Positions 57,478 to 64,000 of a stretch of DNA of 64,000 nt are shown here, in pieces. Origin of the DNA: an uncultured Armatimonadota bacterium (GTDB lineage: Bacteria; Armatimonadota; Fimbriimonadia; Fimbriimonadales; Fimbriimonadaceae); contig CAIYLG010000051.1 of NCBI GenBank assembly GCA_903927025.1, positions 105,163 to 169,162 of the forward strand, read 5' to 3'. The translations under genes were made by a program, and so were the position numbers. The notes under the pieces were generated by a model that searched no databases, was not told the DNA's origin, and saw only the letters and a program-made list of their open reading frames with translations. Each line of letters starts with the position of its first letter. Positions within the stretch are counted from its first letter, which is position 1.

Positions 57478-58146
57478 TCAGCCTCCAAGCGTTACATCCT
57501 GCTTGGAATACCAGTTCAATGCTTCGTAAAACTGATCATGGTCATAGTCGGGCCAATACTGGTCCACCACGTAGAAGTCGCTGTAGACGCTCTGAATCGG
57601 CAGAAAGCCGCTAAGCCGCCTCATCCCACCCCATCGGACCAGTAGGTCGATGCGTGACACGTCGGCGGATGCCAAGAGGTCCTGAAATCCGCGCGTTTCT
57701 TCAGGCCGAGCCTGGGCTTTTACAGCGGTTTGAATGTCCCAATTCCACCCATAGTTCACCAGCATGTTCACTTTCAGCTTGCCGGTTCCAATTCTCTCCA
57801 GTGCGTAGGGTTTCAGAACTGATGGGAACATCGCTGAAGTGTGGTCGCCGACAATCTTGAGGGCAATATCGCGTTCTTGAGCGATTTCCACGAATTTCAC
57901 GCAAGCTGCACCAAAGGCTAGGCGCTGCTCGCGGGGGCGCTTATTGTTGTCCATGGTGAATCCATAAACGCTGACCTCCTCGATGCCAAGGTCTAGGCAC
58001 TCATCCATCATCGCCAGGCCGCGCTCCATCCCAACCATATAGCCTTGAGCAGGATGAAGTCCCTTCGCCTTGGCCCAACGACGATTGCCGTCCGGAATGA
58101 TGCCAACGTGGCGTGGGAGCCTAGAAAACTGTCTTTTCGCGGTCAT
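57478..58146 (-). CDS. Atypical cis-prenyltransferase (UppS-like)
   Basis: A 222-residue enzyme of the undecaprenyl diphosphate synthase family, which adds isoprene units in cis to an allylic diphosphate. The first motif PRHVGIIPDGNRRWAKAKG keeps the catalytic Asp and the Arg residues. The next, VSVYGFTMDNNKRP, stands for YAFSSENWNRP; NYGWNWDIQTAVKA is the third. The C-terminal motif reads LLVRWGGMRRLSGFLPIQSVY where E. coli has RTGGEHRISNF, so the Glu213 that binds Mg2+ is replaced by Met. This suggests a different product length or substrate. The ATG at 58146 is preferred over a TTG 17 codons earlier because the family starts just before RHVG. Confidence 0.85.
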   Translation of the reverse strand: MTAKRQFSRLPRHVGIIPDGNRRWAKAKGLHPAQGYMVGMERGLAMMDECLDLGIEEVSVYGFTMDNNKRPREQRLAFGAACVKFVEIAQERDIALKIVGDHTSAMFPSVLKPYALERIGTGKLKVNMLVNYGWNWDIQTAVKAQARPEETRGFQDLLASADVSRIDLLVRWGGMRRLSGFLPIQSVYSDFYVVDQYWPDYDHDQFYEALNWYSKQDVTLGG

Positions 58147-58351
58147 GGGGAATGATCGGGGCAACGGCAAACCAGAATCGGCTGCACGGGCTTTCAATTA
58201 TTCCACTTTGTGAGCCATCCACACCGGCATTCATGCTGGCGAATTCGTTGAAACGCTCCTCTACTGAGGGATGGGGACCGCTAGAATTCTTTACCGCGCC
58301 TGAGAGCAAAGGCCGACCGCTACACTCATGCTGATCTCGAAAAGGAGGAGA

Positions 58352-59470
58352 ATGAGGGTGATGAAATCAAAAGTCATCTTCGGTCAGTTATCCCGACACA
58401 TTGGAAACGACACCGTTGAAGCCTGGGTGACGGATACGGGCGGGCAAGTCGGTCCGATCAAGTTCCGGCTGGAAGGTGGCGAGATCGAGCCGATGTCCGT
58501 GGCCCCATGGGCGGAGGAGGGACTGGACCTTCCTCCAATCCTCAATGTCTTGCGCGGGGACTTCTTCTGCATGCCCTTCGGCGGCAACGAAGAACCCTTT
58601 GGCGGCGAACAGCACCCGATCCATGGCGAAACAGCCAACGAGAGGTGGCATCTGGAGTCTCACACCAACTCAAGCCTAAAAATGTCCCTTGAAGCCAAAG
58701 TGCGGCGTGCCAGAGTCACGAAGCAGGTGTGGGTGCAACCCGGTCAGGCAGCCGTCTATCAGCGTCATACGATTTCCGGTGCAAGTGGTCCGATGTGCCT
58801 GGGACACCACGCGATGGTCAAGTTTCGGACGAAGGGTTTGATCTCAACTTCCCCGTTTGGATTTGGCCAGGTCTTCCCCGGCCAATTTGAGAACCCAGTG
58901 ATGGGCGGCTACAGCAGCCTCAAGCCAGGAGCGCGATTTGAGGATCTGCAGAAAGTGCCGACGGCCAATGGAGATTTGGCTGACCTCACTCAGTATCCAG
59001 CGCGGGAGGGGTTCGAAGACCTTGTGATGATTTACTCACAAAAGGAATCGGAGTTTGGATGGACCGCGGTCCATTTTCCGGAGGAGGGCTTTACGTGGTT
59101 TTCCCTCAAAGATCAACGGGTGCTGTCCGGCACAGTGATGTGGCACTCGAACGGAGGCAGGCACTATGCGCCATGGAGTGGTCGTCATCGAGCTGTTCTT
59201 GGACTTGAGGAGGTGACTTCCTCGTTCCACTGGGGCTTGGCAGGTTCAGCCGCGCCGAGCGATGCGAGTCGGGAGGGATACCTGACAACCCATGAACTCC
59301 GACCTGATGTTCCGCTAACCGTGAACACAATTATTGGAGTCGTCAGAACGGGCCCTTTGGCTCCGAGCCCCGTCAATATCCTAAGAATTCCCTCGGGAAT
59401 CCGGATAATTGACGCCAACGATCAAAGTATTGACGTCCAACTAGACGTTGAGCAACTTTACAGTTCGTAA
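58352..59470 (+). CDS. Conserved-looking protein, galactose-mutarotase-like fold suspected
   Basis: A 372-residue cytoplasmic-type protein without signal. A strong ribosome binding site AAAGGAGG stands before ATG at 58352; a second ATG at 58361 is also possible. The chain is beta-rich: WHLESHTNSSLKMSLEAKV, VWVQPGQAAVYQRHTISG, LGHHAMVKFRTKGLISTSPFG, TWFSLKDQRVLSGTVMWHSNGG and RHRAVLGLEEVTSSFHWGLA. Long strands with HSNGGRHYAPW and EEVTSSF resemble the aldose-1-epimerase/galactose-mutarotase fold, where such His and Glu residues are catalytic. No family is named with confidence. It is divergent from the cis-prenyltransferase gene. Confidence 0.65.
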   Translation: MRVMKSKVIFGQLSRHIGNDTVEAWVTDTGGQVGPIKFRLEGGEIEPMSVAPWAEEGLDLPPILNVLRGDFFCMPFGGNEEPFGGEQHPIHGETANERWHLESHTNSSLKMSLEAKVRRARVTKQVWVQPGQAAVYQRHTISGASGPMCLGHHAMVKFRTKGLISTSPFGFGQVFPGQFENPVMGGYSSLKPGARFEDLQKVPTANGDLADLTQYPAREGFEDLVMIYSQKESEFGWTAVHFPEEGFTWFSLKDQRVLSGTVMWHSNGGRHYAPWSGRHRAVLGLEEVTSSFHWGLAGSAAPSDASREGYLTTHELRPDVPLTVNTIIGVVRTGPLAPSPVNILRIPSGIRIIDANDQSIDVQLDVEQLYSS

Positions 59471-59521
59471 AGTCGTGCGTCCAGATAGTGGCTAGGCCGT
59501 CGGAAGCGATTCCTCGCTTCG

Positions 59522-62500
59522 ATGTTGCTGTGTCATGCTCCAACAGGTGTTTCGTTGACAATATTAATCACAGCTCTTGCACTCCTTTCCAGTTCCGTCG
59601 GCAAATCTGTCGCCCCCACGGAAGAGATTTACATAAGGACGAATCCAAGCATTTCGGTGGAAAAGCTTGCCGCGTTTGTTCGCCCGATGGGTCGTCTGGC
59701 GGCACGAGAGCGAGGATCGCGAACGTTCTTGGTCCAACTGAATCCCGGCCTGGATGCGGATAAGGTTCGTGAGCGCATTCAGGGTCTTAAGGGAGCTGTG
59801 GTCCTAGAACCAGAGCAGGAACCTGTCGATTTCAAGTCGATTAAGTCTCTCGATCGAAAGATTGCGCACCTCACCGCGGACGAAGCGGAAGAAAGAGAGA
59901 AGGATCACAAGAGCGGCAAGAAGCGACACGATGAAGCGGATTACCTAAAGGCTTACCGCTACTTTGTGGGTCAGAGAGCTTCCCCCAACGATACGGTGGA
60001 CTGGTCAAGCTTCGAGAAGGGAAGGGCCCACGCAGCCAAAATGGCAGCGACCACTATCGGTTGGTCGGGAACCGGCGTCCATCCTTTGGCGACTCCAGCC
60101 TGGCAATTCATTGGCCCAACCAACCTGAGGGTTCCGTACGAAGTTTATTACGGAATCAGCCCTGTCAACGGGCGAATCAACACTGTCGCGTACGACCCAA
60201 ACAGTTCCCAGACAATTTATATCGGCTCAGCCCAAGGCGGCGTTTGGTCAAGCACCGATAGCGGAACGACGTGGAAATGGCTCTCCAGCAGCTGGACGCA
60301 ACTGGCAGTCAACAAGGTTCTCGTCGACCCGACCAACACCGCCACGATCTACGCGGCACGGGGTGACTACCACGGAATGATCGCTGGAAGCTACGGCATC
60401 ATGAAGAGCACGGACAGCGGTGTCACATGGACCGAACTCGGGCTCAACACCTTCGGACAGATTGGTGTCGCCTCGCTGATGATGGATCCAACGAATCCGC
60501 AGATCCTGATTGCTGGCACAGGCGACGCAAATTCTTACGGCAGTCTGTATCGGTCAACTAACGGCGGCAGCACCTGGACTCAGGTTGGCCCAACAGGAAA
60601 CGACTTTCTGTGGTGCGGTCTCACTTCGAGCACTGTTAGCAATTCAAACGCTCGGCTCTACGCGGTCGCTGGCGGATATGGTGTCAAAAACGGCGCCACT
60701 TCCCGAGTCTACAAGTCAGATGACCACGGCGCTACGTGGCAGCTATTGGCAAGCCCCGTCCCTGCGGATGGCAACTTCCACTGGGCATACGCTATCGCAG
60801 CGTCGCCGACAAACTTCAACAACGTCTACGTCTTGGACTCAGAGGGGCAGGCGCTGTATACCAGTACCAACCAGGGAGCTTCATGGACCAATCAGAGCGC
60901 CAACCTCCCAGCTGGCAACGACGTTCAGGCGAACTACAACTTCAGCCAAAGCTTCTATGACTATCACCTGGAATGTGGCAACCGCGTCATCAGCAATGTG
61001 AACACAGACGTTCTGTACCTCGGTGAAATTGACGTCACGGAGTCTGTTAATGGCGGCGTCACTTGGACTTCGCTGGGTGGACCCACCTACGAGACGTACG
61101 CGATTTCACACAACGATCAGCACGCTCTTGCGATCTCGCCGACAAACCCGAATCAGGGCGTGTTTACGAACGACGGCGGCATCTATAGCTTCACGTTCAA
61201 CCCGTCGTCCGGCAAGAACACAATCACTCCGCTCAACAAGAACCTCGGCATTTCGATGTTCTATAGGATTTCGGCACATCCTACCAATCCAAGCTACATC
61301 CTTGGTGGTACCCAGGATAACGCCAGCCCCCTCTCGGTGGGAGACCTCTCCAACTGGCTAAATGTGGGGGGAGGCGACGGTGGCGGCTGCGCGATTAATC
61401 AAACCAATCCTCTCATCCAATACACGACCTCGGAGAGCCTGGGCGTGTATCGAACTGCCGACGGTTGGAATACAGAATCCGACATTTCGCCGAACCTTGG
61501 TGCTGGGGACACTTCGCCTTTTGTGTCGCCACTGGTTCTGGATCCCCAAAACCAAAAGCTGATGTACACGGGAACGAATTATCTCTATCAGTGGAATGAG
61601 ACAACGCAGAATTGGACAATCCACCTGGGCAACACAGCACTGACCGCAGGAACTTCTGGTGCGACGATCCAGACAATCGCAGTCGCGCCAACCGACTCGA
61701 ATCGAATTTACGTCGGATCCACCGACGGTGCCCTGTTCATGTCGACAACCCAGGGTACATCCTGGAAGCGGCTCAATCCATCCGCAGCAAGTCTCCCTGG
61801 TCAGACGTTGACATCGTTGAGCGTTAGCCCCACCAATCCGAGCGATATTCTCATCGGTTTCTCGGGCTCGGGCCAAAGCAACCCGCACCTCTTCCGATGC
61901 CAGAATACGGCGGCGAGCACGCCCGTCTTCACGAGTGTGTCTGGTTCGGGAACCACTGGACTTCCGGATGTGTCGCTGAATAGTGTCGTTCGAGACCTCG
62001 ACAATCCCGCAACCACCTGGTGGGTTGCCATGGATGCTGGAATCTTTCAAACATCAAATTCAGGGCAGACTTGGACGAACGCCGGATCAACGGCGGGCCT
62101 GCCCAACGTCATTGTTGATGACCTGGTGATCACGCCAGGCACCCGATACCTGGTTGCTGGAACGTATGGAATGGGTGCATGGAGGATCAACCTACCGACC
62201 CAGACACCAACTGTGACCCTCACCGGGTTAACGGTTCTACCAGCGGCCGTCTCCGTGGGCGGAACCTCAGTTGGAACGGTGACGCTCAATGGAGCGGCTC
62301 CAATCGGGGGAACTGCCGTTTCACTGAAGTCCTCATTGACTACAGTAGCCACAGTCCCAGGCACTGTGATCGTGGCGGAAGGGGCTTCCTCGGCAACGTT
62401 TAGCGTCGCGGCAAGTGCCACGCTGACATTGGCGGGCAAATCCAACATCACAGCGACTCTGAATGGCGTCAGTTTCACCGAGCCCATTACGGTCTCGATT

Positions 62501-63649
62501 CCAACCCTCACTTCATTGGTGCTGTCGCCGACCTCGGTCATTGGAGGTGCTACATCGATTGGCACCGTTTCCATTAGCGTCGCTTCAACTTCGGACGTGG
62601 CAGTTACGCTGAAGTCCAGCAATCTGAACGCTCAGGTTCCTGCGACGGTCACGATTCCAGCGGGGTTGACCACTGGTTCGTTCACCGTAACGACCTCGGG
62701 AGTTTCTTTGGCGGCCTCCTCGACCATTAGCGCGAAGCTGGGAGCACTGACCAAGACCGCGATCCTAGCTGTTAAGCCACAGTCGGTTCAAAGTCTTTTG
62801 ATTGCTCCCACGACTGTAGTTGGCGGATCTCAGAATTCGGTCAATGCCACAGTCACCCTTACCGGCCCAGCGCCGGCGACGGGCGCAAAGGTTGTGCTGT
62901 CTAGTTCGCTGCCAGCGGCGGCTGCGGTGCCGCTCTCGATCACGATCCCTTCTGGAGGAACGACGGCAACGTTCACGATCAATCACCTAAAGGTCGCCGC
63001 GATTTCGCACCCGATCATCAAGGCGACATTCGGCGGAGTGACGCAGACGGCCACCCTGACGGTCAATCCGTTCACGATCACTGCCTTCACTCTCAATCCG
63101 ACGACAACCGTCGGTGGCACCAGCATATCAGGCAGCGTGACGCTCAGCGACACCGCAGGGGCGGGAAGCAAGCCCATTGCCGTGAGATTAGCCTCCACGT
63201 CGATATCCGTTGTAGCGCCGTTGACGGTGACGATCCCAATCGGGGCGAAGTCAGTGGCGTTTACAGTGGCAACCAAGGTTGTTTCAAAGAACACCGCTGC
63301 AACGGTTTCGGCCACGTTGGGAACGAGCGTTCAGAAAGTCGGGGTTACGGTCTTGGCACCAACTCTGGTGAGCCTGTCCGTTTCCCCGTCCACGGTGCAG
63401 GGAAGTGCAACGACGTTGGTGACGGGTTCGGTAACCATCTCCAGCCCGGCTCCAGCCACCGGATTGATCGTTGCTCTCAAGAGCTCGAGCACGTCCGCAG
63501 TGGTTCCCGTTTCGGTGGTTGTGCCTGCTGGCAAGACTGTGGGAACGTTCAAGGTGACTCACAAGAAGGTCACCGCAGCTATCGACATCACCCTCACCGC
63601 AACGCTGAATCTCAGCCCTCAAACGACTGTCATCACCCTTACACCGTAG
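59522..63649 (+). CDS. Giant secreted BNR-propeller protein with C-terminal Ig-like repeats
   Basis: A 1375-residue exported protein. The signal (LTILITALALLSSSVG) could also begin at a TTG at 59552. A propeptide-like part (residues about 20-100: YIRTNPSISVEKLAAFVRPM) looks like a peptidase-inhibitor I9 fold. About residues 180-890 hold Asp-box turns: WSSTDSGTTWKWLS, MKSTDSGVTWTELG, YRSTNGGSTWTQVG, YKSDDHGATWQLLA, YTSTNQGASWTNQS, FMSTTQGTSWKRL and FQTSNSGQTWTNAG. From about 895 to the end there are at least five invasin-type modules, each with a LxxLxxSPxxVxGGxxxxGTVT start and a VTIPAGxTxGTFTV-like middle. It is likely a surface adhesin or polymer-binding scaffold. The module type recurs in the phospholipase-like protein at 32468. 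Confidence 0.87.
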   Translation: MLLCHAPTGVSLTILITALALLSSSVGKSVAPTEEIYIRTNPSISVEKLAAFVRPMGRLAARERGSRTFLVQLNPGLDADKVRERIQGLKGAVVLEPEQEPVDFKSIKSLDRKIAHLTADEAEEREKDHKSGKKRHDEADYLKAYRYFVGQRASPNDTVDWSSFEKGRAHAAKMAATTIGWSGTGVHPLATPAWQFIGPTNLRVPYEVYYGISPVNGRINTVAYDPNSSQTIYIGSAQGGVWSSTDSGTTWKWLSSSWTQLAVNKVLVDPTNTATIYAARGDYHGMIAGSYGIMKSTDSGVTWTELGLNTFGQIGVASLMMDPTNPQILIAGTGDANSYGSLYRSTNGGSTWTQVGPTGNDFLWCGLTSSTVSNSNARLYAVAGGYGVKNGATSRVYKSDDHGATWQLLASPVPADGNFHWAYAIAASPTNFNNVYVLDSEGQALYTSTNQGASWTNQSANLPAGNDVQANYNFSQSFYDYHLECGNRVISNVNTDVLYLGEIDVTESVNGGVTWTSLGGPTYETYAISHNDQHALAISPTNPNQGVFTNDGGIYSFTFNPSSGKNTITPLNKNLGISMFYRISAHPTNPSYILGGTQDNASPLSVGDLSNWLNVGGGDGGGCAINQTNPLIQYTTSESLGVYRTADGWNTESDISPNLGAGDTSPFVSPLVLDPQNQKLMYTGTNYLYQWNETTQNWTIHLGNTALTAGTSGATIQTIAVAPTDSNRIYVGSTDGALFMSTTQGTSWKRLNPSAASLPGQTLTSLSVSPTNPSDILIGFSGSGQSNPHLFRCQNTAASTPVFTSVSGSGTTGLPDVSLNSVVRDLDNPATTWWVAMDAGIFQTSNSGQTWTNAGSTAGLPNVIVDDLVITPGTRYLVAGTYGMGAWRINLPTQTPTVTLTGLTVLPAAVSVGGTSVGTVTLNGAAPIGGTAVSLKSSLTTVATVPGTVIVAEGASSATFSVAASATLTLAGKSNITATLNGVSFTEPITVSIPTLTSLVLSPTSVIGGATSIGTVSISVASTSDVAVTLKSSNLNAQVPATVTIPAGLTTGSFTVTTSGVSLAASSTISAKLGALTKTAILAVKPQSVQSLLIAPTTVVGGSQNSVNATVTLTGPAPATGAKVVLSSSLPAAAAVPLSITIPSGGTTATFTINHLKVAAISHPIIKATFGGVTQTATLTVNPFTITAFTLNPTTTVGGTSISGSVTLSDTAGAGSKPIAVRLASTSISVVAPLTVTIPIGAKSVAFTVATKVVSKNTAATVSATLGTSVQKVGVTVLAPTLVSLSVSPSTVQGSATTLVTGSVTISSPAPATGLIVALKSSSTSAVVPVSVVVPAGKTVGTFKVTHKKVTAAIDITLTATLNLSPQTTVITLTP

Positions 63650-63686
63650 GTCTGGCCCGGACAGCGAATAACGGGCAGCTCCGCTC

Positions 63687-63716
63687 CCCTTCCTCTCGCC
63701 GAGGCGAAAGGAAGGG
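63687..63716 (+). terminator. Hairpin after giant BNR gene
   Basis: CCCTTCCTCTCGCC and GGCGAAAGGAAGGG pair over about 14 positions with one mismatch, about 40 bases after the stop. No T-run follows on the plus strand (AACGCTGGG). It may be a Rho-type or RNA-protecting structure rather than a simple terminator. Confidence 0.45.
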
Positions 63717-63741
63717 AACGCTGGGTTCACCCGGCGCGCCG

Positions 63742-64000
63742 CGTGATGCTTCAGCGCACGCTCCGGAAGCCTCGGAATCTGCAAAGCCTTTCTCGCGAGC
63801 TGAAGCTTCGCTTCGTGATGCTTCAGCGCACGCTCCGGAAGCCTCGGAATCCGCAAAGCCTTTCTCGCGAGCTGAAACTTCGCTGCGTGATGCTTCAGCG
63901 CACGCTCTGGAAGCCTCGGAATCCGCAAAGCTTTTCTCGCGAGCTGAAGCTTCGCTGCGTGATGCTTCAGCGCACGCTCCGGGAGCCTCGGAATCCGCAA
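63742..64000. repeat. 72-base tandem repeat, at least 3.6 copies, cut by window edge
   Basis: Units begin with CGTGATGCTTCAGCGCACG at 63742, 63814, 63886 and 63958, a fixed period of 72 bases. Copies differ by only a few bases, for example TCT/TCC, GAAGCT/GAAACT, CTCCGG/CTCTGG. Since 72 is a multiple of three, frames stay open: RDASAHAPEASESAKP... on plus and RIPRLPERALKHHAAK... on minus. The array continues past the right edge. The last 350 bases of the window hold no other gene that I can support. Confidence 0.92.

Noticed and set aside
61358..62050. Open frames antisense to the giant BNR gene
   Set aside because: Shadow frames of a repeat-rich gene with biased codons; no domain or start context.
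63284..64000. Open frame of 238 codons on minus across the tandem repeat
   Set aside because: It runs through the repeat and then antisense into the BNR/Ig gene; the openness comes from the repeat period being a multiple of three.

Overview
The window looks like a chromosomal segment of a free-living, Gram-negative-type bacterium, most likely of the Armatimonadota (Fimbriimonadales-like). The signs are two genes for prepilin-type N-terminal / H-X9-DG (DUF1559-like) proteins with near-identical [20 protein letters not shown] leaders, many large secreted beta-propeller, BNR and Ig-repeat proteins and glycan-active enzymes, moderately high GC, frequent GTG/TTG starts, and tightly overlapping (ATGA/GTGA/TTGA) operons. 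The taxonomy is an inference from gene style, not from a marker gene. I see no insertion sequence, prophage, CRISPR array or replication origin.

Layout. 1-2.1 kb: an ECF sigma factor operon (minus) with a DUF4177-like small protein and a membrane-anchored partner running off the left edge. 2.3-3.9 kb: a pilin-like gene with a sigma-70 promoter, two small lipoproteins and an intrinsic terminator. 4.1-5.5 kb: convergent SGNH hydrolase and polysaccharide deacetylase. 5.7-9.4 kb (plus): a secreted beta-propeller protein, then dprA and nagA. 9.4-14.4 kb (minus): a compact six-gene housekeeping operon hisN-like / ruvX / mltG / yqeG-gtrA fusion / aroE / tsaC-sua5, every junction overlapping by 4 to 23 bases.

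15.4-27.6 kb holds the most coherent pathway, phosphonate (C-P bond) catabolism. On the minus strand are a PbfA-like class III PLP lyase, a YncE-propeller/phosphoesterase fusion and a PhnZ-like HD oxygenase. After a second pilin/lipoprotein pair and a double-HTH regulator, the plus strand carries a phosphonatase-like HAD hydrolase, PhnD, PhnC, PhnE, a second PhnE and a TIGR03364-type FAD oxidase. Together these predict import of an aminophosphonate and its breakdown by up to three routes (PhnZ oxidation, PbfA plus phosphonatase, FAD oxidase plus phosphonatase), without PhnW or an adjacent PhnY. A tRNA-Ala(UGC) with its own -10 box and terminator follows.

27.9-46 kb is a secretory/polysaccharide region: an STN-like exported protein, CE1-type esterase, five-bladed glycoside hydrolase, zinc-dependent phospholipase C-like protein, an AraC regulator with repeated half-sites, a thioredoxin-TPR protein, a BNR propeller, mntH with a perfect upstream palindrome, and a glycoside hydrolase. 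46-64 kb holds a four-PAS hybrid histidine kinase, a decapitated protein remnant, a large esterase, MgtC, an AraC/PhyH pair, a deacetylase-phosphodiester-glycosidase fusion, an acyl-ACP desaturase next to an atypical cis-prenyltransferase, a giant BNR/Ig-repeat protein, and a 72-base tandem repeat cut by the right edge.
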